Source of the DNA: Gracilaria domingensis
Lineage: Eukaryota > Rhodophyta > Florideophyceae > Gracilariales > Gracilariaceae
NCBI GenBank assembly: GCA_022539475.1
Contig: VCMS01000162.1
Span: 1 to 64,000, forward strand
Length of the DNA: 64,000 nucleotides
Direction: 5' to 3'
The notes under the pieces were generated by a model. That model was not told the origin of the DNA. It ran no database searches and worked only from the letters and a program-made list of their open reading frames with translations. How positions within the stretch are numbered: position 1 is the first letter of the stretch; every line of letters starts with the position of its first letter. Made by a program: the position numbers and the translations under genes. Shown in pieces: positions 10,108 through 23,605 of the stretch.

Positions 10108-11097
10108 TTGACGTCGATCTTGACAGTTGCCCAACCTTCTTCTCCCCTCAGAAGACCTTCTTTTGCCGTCTTTGTCATCCCTTTTCCTTCATTTCTTCTT
10201 CCCATTGTCTTTTACTGTACACATAAGAAGCGTGGGTGCACGTTCGTTACTGGCCGAGGAGTGTTATCTCTTCAAAATAATGTTAAACATTGCCTATTTC
10301 GTCTCCAAGCCGCACTGAAAGACGACAATAGGCAATCCATTCGAAGAAGCAAGCATCTCATTCTTTCTGCGCCCGCGCCCGCATCTTCCGAAACGGTCAC
10401 TGCCCCTTGTCGCCTTCCTGAGCCTCCGGTGTTCGAGGACATCGTTGACCCCACTTTGTGCGCTGCTCCCATTCCGGACACTTTGCATTGTGTTTCTCCT
10501 TCCCCGGGTCCCGCGGCATTAGAGCGAGAACACGGAAGCAGTTCCCGCCGACTGCCTTCTGAGGAGGCACTAGGTTATTTGCATATGGATTATCTCACGG
10601 TTTGTCTGGCTTCAGTAGCTTCCCATCTTGGTCATCGTGAAGCAGACGAGCTAATTGGTACTTCGGGACCGGCCACTCTCGCAAAAGTGATTCAATGAGG
10701 CCATAACAAGTTCCAAGCGCTATACAGAGCTGAAGAACGCCGTTTTCGAACGATACGCTTCAAAAGACGGTTTCAATCGAAGAACTGTCTCGCCAGAAGG
10801 ATGTAAGTTCAGCTCCACCCTCTACACAAGAGACTCCGTTCAGACACTTTTGTGAAACAGCTGCAGTTGGCTAACAACGAAAACACATTATTCCACTCTA
10901 TACCTCAGCCCCACTCCACGAAAATATCTCACCCCCTGTCCGGCTCTCTCGCAAAAGACACCACCTCAAAATTTAAGGAAATGGTCATGGGCTCGTTGGA
11001 TAGTAGAATAGTGTGATATTCTCGAGAAATAAGTTACAGTGAATCTTTCGTAGGTCTCCTGCAGGTATACGCCGATAAGTCTTCAACAACTCTAAAC
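10108..11097 (+). pseudogene. Plavaka-like transposase, N-terminal part, copy 1
   Basis: Homologous to the transposases at 23606 and 58422. The ATG start is mutated to TTG at 10108. The CCHC-type finger is preserved (C-x6-C and a following H/C pair). A frameshift after LGHREADELIG truncates the frame at 10698, and other indels follow. The homologous sequence continues to 11097, where the hAT element interrupts it one residue-block after the catalytic YADKS (YTDKS in copies 2 and 3). Non-functional. Confidence 0.7.
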
Positions 11098-11127
11098 CCA
11101 AGAAAACGGAAAAACGAAACTTTCCTC
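11098..11127 (+). repeat. hAT left terminal inverted repeat
   Basis: Thirty bases beginning ccaagaaaacgg. They are complementary to 20274-20303 except at positions 2 and 4. They directly follow target duplication copy 1 (11090-11097). Confidence 0.93.
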
Positions 11128-12013
11128 CGAGACATTCTTTCCTATGGAAAGATTGTCACGAAGACTTTCTAATGCATGTTTTCGAAACTTTAAAAACTTC
11201 AAACACGTGTAGAAACACACTGCACTCGATATATGAATATCTCAAGACCAAAAGCGGTCCTTTGTTCTCGTCAGCCACTTTCGTTGTCAGCATATCCGCT
11301 TGCTGAAAGCGTACTGTAACTTTGGTTACACTACACTTCTACATTACCGTACACCTATTCCTAGGGCACTGTCCTACCTTTGGGAATGATCCTGGAACTA
11401 CTGGGCAGAATTCCTGCCACAGAAATCAGCTCTCTGCTTCAACAAAGTTAGTCTCTTTTTGACTTTATAAAGCAGTAACCCTAACGCCAACAACCCACAG
11501 CTGTTTTCTTATATTCTCCACCTTACGCTCCTTTTCCGAAAAGAGCCTCCGTACTCGATACAGCCCTGTTGTCCTCTCCCTTGCAACAGTTGCTTGATCT
11601 CTCCCGCCACGACTGTAGGACACCTTTGACTTCGCCGCGCTTTTTTTTATCTCTACTACACCTTTCCTGCAGACACTTTTCGACTCCTGTCTCCCCTTCT
11701 TTTTCAGACGCTGCTTTTGTCACACTGCGACCTTTCCTCCCTTCACGGCAGCAAGCGATAGTAATCTACAACTTTCACTACTCTATCGCTTAGCGCAAAG
11801 TTGCTACATGTTCTACTGTGCATGTCGCATGTACATGATCGCCGCTTCTGTGTACTTTACATCGGCACTTGATTTTAGTAGCTTTGCTCTGCAAGCTATT
11901 GCAACATCGTCAATCTGCTTTGGACTCTCGTTTTCTCTCAGTGGTTTTGCGCAGTCTCCTTCTTGTTCTCCACCCGATACCTATTGCAAACGCTCTACAT
12001 AGGTACGTACGTG
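11128..12013. other. hAT 5' subterminal region
   Basis: The region is pyrimidine-rich in its second half with only short frames. It presumably holds the promoter and transposase-binding sites of the hAT, but no TATA box stands out. Confidence 0.4.
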
Positions 12014-12520
12014 ATGTCTGAGAACATTTCGGCTGTACATACGTCCACAAACCGTACAGGTACTCTTTCCAGTTCTACTGGAACACAACGCAGTAAGCCC
12101 AAAAAATGGTGGGTGGATGAGCTTTTCGAACTGCGTGGTTTTTCTATTGATGACAACTCAGGAGCGGCGACCAAGTTCTACACTACGTGCAAGGCCTGCT
12201 CATGGCACAGCAAAGCTCAGATTGTGAACGCGTCCAGACTTGGCGAGCATGCCGTGAAGTGTAAGAACACCTCCTCCGACCTTCTGTACCGTCTTCTCCA
12301 AGATAAGCGTCTTGAAACTTATTACCGAAGCAACATAAGTTCCGGCGGTTCTGAATTGTTTGGGCATCCGCTAACGCCCATTGTATCTAAGAAACGGCGA
12401 CATACAGCTACATCGAAAAAACTATGCGAAAGGTTCAGAAATGCGCTGCTCCATCTTCCCGGAAACCGAAGCTGTTGGTATCGTCGAACACAAAGACCGA
12501 GTGCTCAGGAAGCGACATGA
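12014..12520 (+). pseudogene. hAT transposase N-terminal part with BED-type zinc finger
   Basis: Starts MSENISAVHT and contains a BED-like DNA-binding segment: WWVDELFELRGFS, then CKAC at about residues 57-60, then H and C ligands in LGEHAVKCKN. The catalytic part follows in a different frame that overlaps from 12424, so one frameshift or a short unspliced intron separates finger and catalytic core. In related hAT proteins both are one polypeptide, and the Ser/Lys-rich linker here is where they would join. Confidence 0.7.
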
Positions 12521-14430
12521 GTCTCGATTCTCGCGAGCGGCGATCGAAATTCAATGATCTTGTGACTCGTTTCTTTGTCAAAAATATGCTGCCTTTCTCT
12601 TTGTTAAGTCAAACCGAAGAACGTGATGAATTCTATCAGATAATCAAGGTGGCCAATTCCGAATTGTGCGAGCAACTTCCTGATCCACAGCGCATGGGAT
12701 CCAAGAACGTAAATATATACTACGAGATCATGCACAATCGGGTGAAACAATCCATTGCTTCGTCTTTAAAAGAGTCCTACGGAACACTCATTTTTGATGG
12801 GTGGACGGATGTCAACAACGAAGGAGTCGTCAATGTGCTACTGTCCTTTACCGGAGTTGAGAAGGTTCGGAAGACCTTCTTTTTGAAGTCGATCTTTACT
12901 GGATCTTTCACCTGTGATGCATCATTTTATTCTAAGATTGTGGAGGATTCTATGTTGGAGTTTGGCGAAATGCAACGCATCTGTGCGGTTGTCAGTGATA
13001 ACACAAGCTCCTGTGTTAAAGCCAAGCAAAATCTTTTGCAAAGACACAACTTCATGTTGTCTTGTCAGGACCAGACGCACTTAGCAAACCTTTTAATGCA
13101 GGACATGGGTAAGCTCCTGTGGATCAAGGAGATTCTTGGGATGGTATCTAGTGTGATTGGGGACCTAAGGAACCATCCGAAGCTTTACCATCGCTTCAAG
13201 GAGCTGAAAACACGGTTCAATTTGCGGACTCCTCGAAACCGATCTTCACGCGAACTAGACCAACATGGACGGGTCCGCCTGCCTCCTTCTGCTATTCTTC
13301 CGAGCAAGATGGCACAAACTCGTTTCGCATCATCGGCGAGTATGATTGCGTCCTTCTTGAGATGCAAGGTAGTTCTCCACGAACTAATAGATTGCTCTGA
13401 CTTTCATTCGACTTTGTATGGTAATCGAGACAGGGAGAAACGGGACCTTTTTAAAGCTAAAATTCGAAATGAGGCCTTGTACGACAAGCTTTTGGAAGTA
13501 TACCACATATTTCGTCTTGTTCGTCAGTATTTAAGGATCTTTGATGACGAATCCTCCCTCTTATCCGAAGTGTACCCAGCAACAATGCAGCTTTTGCAGA
13601 AGCTCAGGCGGCTTCCTACTACTCCCTTCTTTACGGCGCAAAGAAGGGAAGAGATAATTGCCGTCTTTCAACGACGAATGAATGGGGAGGGACAAAAAGT
13701 CGCTTTGGTGACGCCGCTACATCATGTAGCATACATGTTAGATATCAGAAGTCTCGGGGAAAACTTGGGAGCGTTTCGTCCACATCTTGTGCAGCATGTG
13801 CTTTCATTTGTTCGGTCCGATGGCTATCCTGCTAGTGAAAAGGTCCCTAGCGAAGGGGGCGAAGATGGGGCAGTGGATCGTTTATGTCAGGAGTTTGTTT
13901 CGGTTCGTATGACGTGGCGCTCACAAATACAGGATCCTATCTTAAGACATTCTCTACTGATGTACAGTCAAACACCTGTCTATTATTGGATTGAATTTTC
14001 GAAGACCTCCCTTCTTCGTGAGTTTGCGCTACGGATTTTGTGTTCGAGCCCGTCATCTTCAAGCGTTGAACGCAGTTTCAGCTTGCAGGGCAGAATAAGA
14101 ACACCTTCTCGGAACCGCCTACAACAAAAAAAGGTGTCAAAACTTATATTTTGTGCGTTTAACCAATCCTTGTTTGATACTCGAAGAAGGGTTGAGCAGA
14201 AACATGAGGAGATTGATTATACCAATTTGCGATTTGGTGCTGCGAAAGAAGCGATGAGGACAAACTTGACAGAAGCCGGGACGAATGGGCAGATTTATTC
14301 CCGCTTTCTCGATGACGAGAATATATCATGTGATATAGTTGATAATGGCGATTGTGATCTGGAACTGGATGAGCTCCAGGATTGGGGGGCTGATTTCATA
14401 GACAATTCCGAAGCTGTACAGATGCTTTGA
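12424..14430 (+). CDS. hAT transposase catalytic region
   Basis: A 668-residue open frame. The first catalytic block LIFDGWTDVNNEG matches the DUF659-type hAT core. The second block is AVVSDNTSS followed by the conserved C-x5-H pair (CQDQTHLANLL). The C-terminal dimerisation domain has SVERSFSLQGRIR and the downstream LFCAFN-like segment typical of hAT-C. Such enzymes excise the element by hairpinning flanking DNA and reinsert it with 8-bp duplications, matching the observed target site. No internal stops occur, so the core looks recent. Whether it is functional depends on the frame break separating the BED finger. Confidence 0.88.
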   Translation: MRKVQKCAAPSSRKPKLLVSSNTKTECSGSDMSLDSRERRSKFNDLVTRFFVKNMLPFSLLSQTEERDEFYQIIKVANSELCEQLPDPQRMGSKNVNIYYEIMHNRVKQSIASSLKESYGTLIFDGWTDVNNEGVVNVLLSFTGVEKVRKTFFLKSIFTGSFTCDASFYSKIVEDSMLEFGEMQRICAVVSDNTSSCVKAKQNLLQRHNFMLSCQDQTHLANLLMQDMGKLLWIKEILGMVSSVIGDLRNHPKLYHRFKELKTRFNLRTPRNRSSRELDQHGRVRLPPSAILPSKMAQTRFASSASMIASFLRCKVVLHELIDCSDFHSTLYGNRDREKRDLFKAKIRNEALYDKLLEVYHIFRLVRQYLRIFDDESSLLSEVYPATMQLLQKLRRLPTTPFFTAQRREEIIAVFQRRMNGEGQKVALVTPLHHVAYMLDIRSLGENLGAFRPHLVQHVLSFVRSDGYPASEKVPSEGGEDGAVDRLCQEFVSVRMTWRSQIQDPILRHSLLMYSQTPVYYWIEFSKTSLLREFALRILCSSPSSSSVERSFSLQGRIRTPSRNRLQQKKVSKLIFCAFNQSLFDTRRRVEQKHEEIDYTNLRFGAAKEAMRTNLTEAGTNGQIYSRFLDDENISCDIVDNGDCDLELDELQDWGADFIDNSEAVQML

Positions 14431-14826
14431 TGTGAGTCTCTTGTGGAAAACGCAGCACCACAACATGGTGACAAAGGTTTCATGTCGAGTTACAAAGGCG
14501 GAGAATCGTCACAACTCGCTTCATAGAAAGTCCTGTGACTTGACTTGCTGGTTCGCTGGTCGTCTGAAGAACTGGGATACAGATACTTGCTCCTACATCG
14601 CAAGTTAAGCTTCATGACGTTAGTTCTTGTAAATGAGGACAGAATCTGCGTTGTAGCGATCTTGATATCAGACAATACTATCACCGCACTTCTAGCATCT
14701 GTCGGAAGAAAGCGGTGCAGAAAAAGAACTTGTGGATCGAAGAGCTCAGAAGTTGCAACTGCTGCTGAACAGAACGTAACCGCGGACGAAGTGCTTCACC
14801 GAATTGCCGCGCTTTAATCGTTCTTA

Positions 14827-15151
14827 AAGGGCCTTTATGGAAATGGAATGATTCAGTTTGGAAACAAAAGTGTCATCTGCTGAGAACAAATCGCGACGGA
14901 CGTGGAAACCGAATGTCCAAAAACCTATCTTGTTCAGCGACACACTAGAACGAAAACTGACATTTCGAGTGACTACGTATGCGATGCAATGTATTCGAAA
15001 TGCTGGCGGAATAGATGAGTACCTGATAAAGACGAAAGACGCAGAATTCAAGAACGACAAAGCTAAAGCCCTCAAACAAAAGATCATCGCCGCACGCAAG
15101 GCTTTTTATGGAGTCGTAAATCCCCCAAATGTGCAGAAGCGGAGCGAGTAG
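14827..15151 (+). pseudogene. Mitochondrial ribosomal protein bL28 fragment
   Basis: The first frame gives KGLYGNGMIQFGNK, then after a one-base shift VSSAENKSRRTWKPNVQ and GGIDEYLIKTKD. These are the hallmark segments of mitochondrial-type bL28 (large ribosomal subunit). The frame reads to a stop at 15149-15151, giving a plausible natural C-terminus. The N-terminal targeting region is not recognisable. Its location inside the hAT, downstream of the transposase and away from other ribosomal genes, makes it a captured copy. The frameshift indicates no selection. Confidence 0.75.
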
Positions 15152-16151
15152 TTCCGGTCACGTCATAAAACCCGAAAAACAGCTCACGATCATAACGATA
15201 AACATCAAGGAGGTGGGATGCCAATGAGGCCATCCAGTGCTGCCATGTTCAGTTCTACCGGCTTGAAAGAGTTGTTGGCTTGAGTTGCACCAGGTTGTTG
15301 TACTTGGTTGGCTTTCTTCAACACTATTGTGGATCGAGATATCTCAAAGAGAAGTGGTCTCGTATCTCTATACCCACCGAATTCCAATCTCCACAATCCA
15401 GATGTGGAGGCATAAATCACCAATGTCTCGGACACAATCGTACCAGCGGTGCGAGATGAGTTAGTTATTCTTAGACGAAACGGGAACATCTGATATTACA
15501 GCTTTGAGTGAGATGCGTTTCTCATCGAGAACGGGTGTTGTATGCAAGGGAGATAGAGAAACTGAGCTGTTTACTGTTGTACGAGATCTTCGAACTCTAC
15601 GTCACGCCTTGGCCGTCTTTCGGCGCATAGCGCGGGATGTAGGAGTCGCTACTTCATGTATTCAAAACTGTGATTGTGCTCGTGTCCCTACAGTTTAACA
15701 GATATGAATATCCTCAGAAAGTGGCCCGAGAGAATACTGGTTAACTTAGGTGATTCCAGAGCGATTCTTTGAACAGAAGAGTTCTGCAGTACGTAGCAAC
15801 TGAACACTTCCATCAGTAAAATAGAGAGAGAGGGAACTGTGTCTTGTGGTAGAGAAGTCATGCGTAATTGTTCGAAGCAAAAATTAGCCGGAGTAGATGG
15901 TGCTCGAGTAGTTTGAGAAACTATGATATTCACAGTAGTCCCTCGAACTTTCGTGGGGAAGTCTAAAGCTATGCCTTGAGTCATCGACTCCTTACCTTCA
16001 AGGCAGCGAATAGTAGAGATACATATACACTTCAACATAGTATAAACAACGTGAAGAAGACAGTCACTTGCTTTATTCATTGTTGTAGTTACTCGCCCGC
16101 TTTGTACTCATATCTCAGACACCAAGCAACGCATTAAGATCAAAACGCTCT
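15152..16151. other. hAT interior, unassigned
   Basis: Minus-strand frames of 94 and 130 residues (15205-15489 and 15688-16080) look more protein-like than the plus strand and might be remnants of another captured gene. They share no recognised motif and are separated by stops. No function is proposed. Confidence 0.3.
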
Positions 16152-16645
16152 CTACTGACTTCCGCGAATGCGAAGCACGAGATGAAGGGTGTGCTCCTTC
16201 TAGGTATCGTAGTCGGAGAGAGTGCGGCCATCTTCAAGTTGCTTTACAGCGAAGATGAGGCGCTGCTGGTCCGGAGGGATACCTACCTTATCCTCGACCT
16301 TCGTCTAAACATTCTCGATAATGTCCGAAGATTCCCCCTCAAGCGTAATCGTCTTACCCGTAAGCGTCTTCACGAAGATCTACATTCCACCACGCAGACG
16401 AAGCACCAGATGCAATGTAGATTCTTTCTGGATATTGTAGTACGACAGGGTGCGACCATACTCGAGCTGCTTTCTGGCAAAGATAAGACGCTGCTGCTCC
16501 GGCGGGATACCTTCCTTGTCCCGAATCTTGGTATTCACATTCTCGATGGTGTCTGAGGACTCAACCTCAAGTGTGATAGTCTTGCCAGTGAGGGTCTTAA
16601 CAAAGATCTTCATTCCACCACGAAGTCGAAGTAAAAGGTGAAGAG

Positions 16646-18269
<1,624 letters not shown>

Positions 18270-18568
18270 TCAAACCTTGGTTCTCACATTATCGATGATG
18301 TCAGACGACTCGACCTCGACTGTGATTGTCTAACCGGTGAGAATCTTGACAAATATCTACATGGGGCGCTCCTTATCCGACGGGATACCTTCTTTATCGT
18401 AGATCTTAGTCTTGACATTCACGCTAGTGTCCGAAGAATACAATTCAAGCCCAATCGTCTTACCAGTAATCCTCATCTGCAAAGTCTGCATTCCGGTGTA
18501 GAACAGAGAGACAGAGTCTACTTCTTTACCCACCTTCGGCCACATATCTAGATCAGAAGTAAAGTGGG

Positions 18569-19411
18569 TCAGAACTTGTGAACGAATCGCATTTGAAAAA
18601 GAAACAAACTGAACCAAAACTGACTTACAGAGTGAACAAAGGTACCTTCCTTATTATAGAATCGGCCCCAACCTTTTGGACTGGTTATCGATGGATTCCA
18701 AAGTCCAAATAAGTACAGTCTTTTCAACTCCGTCGGCACCAAACCCCTATATATCTCTCGTGTGTTAGATGATATAAGTGCCAGCATTCTGTGGCAGAAA
18801 CAACTTGAAAATTCGTGGTAGCAGTATCGCAAAAGTCTGTTACGAGCGCAAAATTGATCCAAGAGGTCATTGCAAACAAAGCTGTTGCCCGCAATAGCCG
18901 ACACGGAAGCCAAACTGATGTAGTCTTCGATTGCAGACTGCATCATCTCTTCGAACACATTGTACGTGACCTCAGAATAGAAAACGGTTAGTGTTCCGAT
19001 ATACACCTTGAACTCTTGTGGATTGTCTAACTCAATAAATAGATTAAGTAGAATCTTTCCTTCAGACAAGAAGATGCAATGGACGAAAACAGTTACGAAT
19101 TGACAAGCGGTATTGGTTACTTCACGACGAATGTGTTTCACAAAGTTGTTGTACATTCGCTTCTGATACTCCTGAGCAATACTGACCAGCTTGAGAGTGT
19201 TGAGATTGTGATCCATAAACCATTGGAATTTGTGGCTGATATTCCGACAAATAGATATGTTGAAAAGATCGTTAACATCGAACGGCAAAACATTAACCCA
19301 AAGTGGCTTAGTCAGTAGGTTGATTAGATTATTATAAACAACGTCGAAGTATTCCTCAGAAGGGCCTTCAAGAAGCTCTGTAAGCTTGTCCTTGAAAGTA
19401 TTCGTTTTCAA
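18569..19411 (-). CDS. Unknown ORF inside the hAT element
   Basis: A 280-residue minus-strand ORF, largely helical and hydrophobic-aromatic in composition, starting [16 protein letters not shown]. Segments such as [18 protein letters not shown] recall helical-repeat proteins such as cullin N-termini, but the resemblance is too weak to name it. There is no signal peptide and no catalytic motif. It may be another captured host-gene fragment or a second hAT-encoded protein. Confidence 0.4.
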   Translation of the reverse strand: MKTNTFKDKLTELLEGPSEEYFDVVYNNLINLLTKPLWVNVLPFDVNDLFNISICRNISHKFQWFMDHNLNTLKLVSIAQEYQKRMYNNFVKHIRREVTNTACQFVTVFVHCIFLSEGKILLNLFIELDNPQEFKVYIGTLTVFYSEVTYNVFEEMMQSAIEDYISLASVSAIAGNSFVCNDLLDQFCARNRLLRYCYHEFSSCFCHRMLALISSNTREIYRGLVPTELKRLYLFGLWNPSITSPKGWGRFYNKEGTFVHSVSQFWFSLFLFQMRFVHKF

Positions 19412-20273
19412 GAGATATGAAGCAATACTACTTCGTGAAAAAGCGCAATAAGAGTTAGGATTGAAAGAATAGAATGGTTAATGATGAATTGTGTACGTAC
19501 AGAATGGGATCATTCATAGTTGATGCAGGAGAACGAATCCGCAAAAACAGGGAACAGAAAGGTGTAGACAGAATACGGGAAAGAAAAAGAGGCCGTTGTG
19601 TGATTCCTAGTCCTGCTTGGTCCACTCACTTCAAGTGGTACAAGATACCGCTAGTTGTGGGACACGCGCAAGCAAAGCATACGCCAATGCCGGAAGATAC
19701 CGCAACCGTCGCAATCGTCGTAGGCACAGAGCGTCTGAGTGATAACAGATTGGATAGGGCTTAAACCAGGAATCGTCGGAAAGTTTGTAGTAGCATAAAA
19801 ATGTTATTGACATTCACAAACGATCAGTGCGACTTTTTTGTGTTTGACAGCTCTCAAAAGGAGATACTTACTGAACGTAGAGACTGGCTGCGTCGAAAGC
19901 AGTTGAGCGGCTCAACGTAGCTGTGAATCCAGAGGTGGGTAAGCGAGGTTTGAGTTTGAAATCATCGTGACAGTATATGTACGCGATGGGATTGCTTTCG
20001 CCAACCTGGCTTGGCATGCCAAGTTGGCAACCTGCTATTGGTATTACCATTTGCTTACCACTGTCGTAAGCTACGTTTGTCAGACTGGGATATCTCCCGT
20101 GGGCTTGCAAACTTTGGGGTAAGCTCGTTATCTCAGTTGCATTTGAACGTGAGAAAAGCATAGTCTTTGAAAGATCCGACAGGCAATACATCTGTACTAC
20201 TATTTAGAAAGTTTGAGAATAGTCCTTGCCACGTAGACAGGTGTGAGAAGAAGGACGAAGTTTCATAGAAGGC
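19412..20273. other. hAT 3' subterminal region
   Basis: Short frames only (for example 19474-19764) without recognised domains. It ends in the right inverted repeat. Confidence 0.4.
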
Positions 20274-20303
20274 GAGGAAAGTTTCGTTTTTCCGTTTTCG
20301 TAG
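20274..20303 (-). repeat. hAT right terminal inverted repeat
   Basis: Thirty bases ending ccgttttcgtag, complementary to 11098-11127 at 28 of 30 positions. They are followed directly by target duplication copy 2, ctctaaac, at 20304-20311. Confidence 0.93.
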
Positions 20304-20311
20304 CTCTAAAC

Positions 20312-21760
20312 CAAACATCGGGTACCGCCTATCCTCTTCACGTCATATTTCTCGACTTCTCCGACGAGCTATGCCGTAAGTGCATCCGTGATGACCTCAC
20401 AGTAGTTGCATACTTCCGTATCACACTGATCGAGGTATCTTCATCTGAAGCAGACGCAATGCCATTCGTTTCTAGCAAGTCTCTACTCGAGTTCAGGATG
20501 TATATCCTTCAAGAATTTGTTCGTCAATTCCTGGAGCCCACTCTAAATCTCACGCAGAAAGTTTTTCAGTTCATCGGCGAAGACAAACTAAGTCGAGTGT
20601 GCCATCCTCTGCTTAAAAGTTATTGTGCGGATATTTCTGAGGCTAAGGACATTCTGTTCATTTTTCATGGGACCAAAACGGAAAGCCCGTATCATAGATG
20701 CAAAGCCCCTCGCTCATCTTTTTGCAGTCATGTTCCCACCTCATTCAACTGACGTTCTCCAAAGCACACGAAAAGCATCCGAAAGAAATACACAGCTTTC
20801 TTACAACATGCACAAAAAGACGAGCCGGAAAGACTTCAACGTCGTGCGAGGGAGAAGAGATCTCAGGCGGATACTCTGATGCGTTCAAATTCCATATCTC
20901 TCATTCCTTCGTTCCCCAAAACTCCCGTAAGCCTTGGAATGATTCCGGAATTGTCTCCCTACAGTCTGTTCTCATTCGAACCGTTACAAAACTTGCATCT
21001 CGGCATCTCGAAGCTGATAAAAAGGGCCAAAATCGAGAGACTGCAGTCAGACACCCTGTGCACTACAATAGGAACATCTGCATCACGTTCATTTCGAACT
21101 ATACGCACCCAACTTCTCAACCATGCAAACGCAATTCTAGATGCCCTAGAACGCGATTCTCCTGCCAAAGATTTACATATCGATTTCTCCATGCGGGAGA
21201 AAGGCAAATTTTTGAATGCTATTTTCACGAAAGGCGGTCTCCGTGGAATGCTGGAGGCCAAAAAATACAAAGCTGTTGACATGATCTTCACTTTCATAAG
21301 AGCATTCTTTGACATATGCTGCGGAGAACAGGACGTTGCCGCAATCATAACTATCTTCTCTCAGTACTCGGACTTGCTTTCGACTTTATTCAGATACAAT
21401 CGTGACCGGTACTAGACTGAAAGCTCTCTTCTGTGTCTTAGTTCGGATATTGAACCCTTCAAGCGTTCTGCAACAATGCCTCTGGCAGATTTGCATCCCT
21501 CCAGAGAGGAAACTCTGAAGTTTCATCTTCTCGATCATCTCATGGACAATATTCGCCGTCTGGGAAGTGTCAAGTACTACGACGCAGAAATATACGAACA
21601 TGCACACCTGTTATTTAAGAGAAACTACAAAAAGACGTCCAGAAGAACAGCAACGGCTGTGGAGGAGACTATTCGCTCCATTGAGCACAGACATGTTAGA
21701 AAGCGATGGAATGGCAATACTACTCACCAGCCCCAGCGAAAACTCGTGCAACCGAATTGA
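20312..21760 (+). pseudogene. Plavaka-like transposase, C-terminal part, copy 1
   Basis: Continues the protein interrupted at 11097. It contains AYPLHVIFLDFSDEL, the VVAYFRITLIE block that in Plavaka transposases reads as a beta-strand pair, the CHPLLKSYCADI segment, and finally KFHLLDHLMDNIRRLG and AEIYEHAHLLFKRNYK, which match the C-terminal part of Plavaka transposases. Frameshifts separate 20752, 20879 and 21415. The T5 run at 20559-20563 keeps the frame that copies 2 and 3 lose. Confidence 0.68.
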
Positions 21761-21957
21761 AATATAATTTCGACCGATCTTCAGCTGATGTTCCTCTAAC
21801 TTTCAGTACACCAAGTCTTGCGTCATTGGCTTCTCATTACATCAATATGCAATGAAAATCTATTGAATTGAATTTTTCTAAAATTTTCAATCCAATTAAA
21901 ATGCCTTGAGAATATAGGACAAAACATCTGTCTCTTGCAGATGCTAGTTTTTGGCGA

Positions 21958-22057
21958 GGGTCGTCCAGAAAGTGGCAAGGGTCGTCCAGTAAATTTTTTG
22001 AAAAAATATCGAGATCAATTATTTCAAAATTTGAAGATAATTGCTTGGGTCGTCCAG
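21958..22057 (+). promoter_or_regulatory. Three direct gggtcgtccag repeats near element end
   Basis: The 11-base word gggtcgtccag starts at 21958, 21979 and 22047 and is repeated identically at the corresponding places in copy 3. Diverged versions exist in copy 1. CACTA-type transposases bind short subterminal repeats, so these are candidate transposase-binding sites. This is inferred from position and repetition only. Confidence 0.5.
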
Positions 22058-22422
22058 AATCGCTGTGCAGTAAATACTGGTGGGTTTTCCACTCGTGCTA
22101 GTTCTTTAGTCGAGGGCTACCTGAACGGTATTTCGCGAAGTCTAGGTTCAGTTTCCATTAAGGTGCACATTACACGATACCTTCTGCGGAATAATACCCT
22201 GCAACGCATGGAATACTGTTGCTAGTACAGATGATGTCCATTATGAAATCATATCGTTTTATTCGTATCTATTCTTCTATCGACCGCTTTTGCTAACCAC
22301 TACTTCGCTATATTACATATACCACTTCCCCATGATGAAGCGGGTGTAGGCGCAATCTGCGGCAGATGCCGCAGAGGGCACCTCCACCGAAGTGCAGTAT
22401 CGGTAGAACACATACGCACTCC

Positions 22423-23333
22423 GAGAGGATGAGGCGCGAAGCCCCTCATCCTCTCCGTTCCTCATGTAGGGAACCATGCCCAGATGCATGGTTCCCTACT
22501 TGAGGAACCTGCACCTGAAACTCGTGAGCTACGTCCGCATCAAAAGTCATTTACCTGTATACGCAAGCAGAAAGTATCCATAAGTTAGTCAAAGATCCGT
22601 TGGATACATTTGAAATGCGATGGAACGTACCATTGATAAAACAAAACAGAAACGTTGGGCTAGAAAAGTCGAGGGAGCTAGTAACTCGCAAAAGGAAGAA
22701 GAAGAAGGAAAGGGATCGGTTAGATTACCAGCCCACCATCATCGTAAAGCGCAAAAGGTGTCGAAGCGAGAACTCACAAGCAACGGCACCAAGAATGCCC
22801 ATGCAGCAAACATACCGCAACATGCGATAAACGAAAGAGCAGCCTATGTCCCAACCAAGTACCAGAATCGTCTATCCCGAACAGTCAGAGATCCAAGATC
22901 GCCAAGAAACCAACTTGGTTTGTTGCGCTATAGGCTCTATCTTCTCGCGTCTTGCGCTACTTTTAAAAAGTAGCGCAAGAGGCGAAACTAGAGCCTATGG
23001 CGCTTCGAAATGAACCATTCGTCGCGTACTTACAGTCGTCGCTTTGGGTTACCAGGTTCCCGTTTTCACCCTTCAACTCGTTCTATATCTTGAGCAAATA
23101 GAAGAAGTTGCGGGTGATTAGCTTATTTCCTGCCGTTTGCATGTCGCAGAGCGCGAAGAAACGTGGTGAGGATTGGTTAGTTTAGAGCAAAGATACGTGG
23201 AAGGATATGGAAGAACGTACGAATAGACTGCACGGAATACATCCGTGAGATACGGATGACTCCGTCCTACTTTTTTCCGCCCTCTACTTTAAGGAGCCTC
23301 CATAAAGCAGAGGGAGAAAAAAGGGGGACGGAG
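22423..23333. repeat. Four long hairpins in copy 2 leader
   Basis: Stem-loops lie at 22423-22455 (stem gagaggatgaggcg), 22458-22507 (22-bp arms, 21 paired), 22925-23003 (about 38-bp arms starting gcgctataggctcta) and 23260-23333 (about 32-bp arms starting ctccgtcct). All four recur in copy 3. In the last hairpin the two copies differ at stem positions. Confidence 0.85.
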
Positions 23334-23605
23334 CGGAGTATAACGCGAGGATGTGGATGGCACGGATCACGACGGTAACGGAAGGTCGGACGTCGGAGGC
23401 GCGGCGGCGGCGGCGGAGGGAAGAGATTTATTTTTCTGTGCGAGATTGGACAGGTGTACAGCTTACAACGTTGGAGACCACAGGTTTATAACCAGTGGTA
23501 GATAATACGAGAAGTACACCCTTGTGTTGAGGTCGACGTGTACCTACGTTCGTTTTTGAACGAAAGCACGTGATTTAAACTCAAAATATATTCTCCGTTC
23601 TCAGC

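Noticed and set aside
18569-19411. Cullin N-terminal domain call for the unknown hAT ORF
   Set aside because: The resemblance is limited to spacing of aromatic residues; no firm motif.
21761-21926. Right terminal inverted repeat of Plavaka copy 1 matching its left end
   Set aside because: No sequence complementary to the left end was found before 21927.
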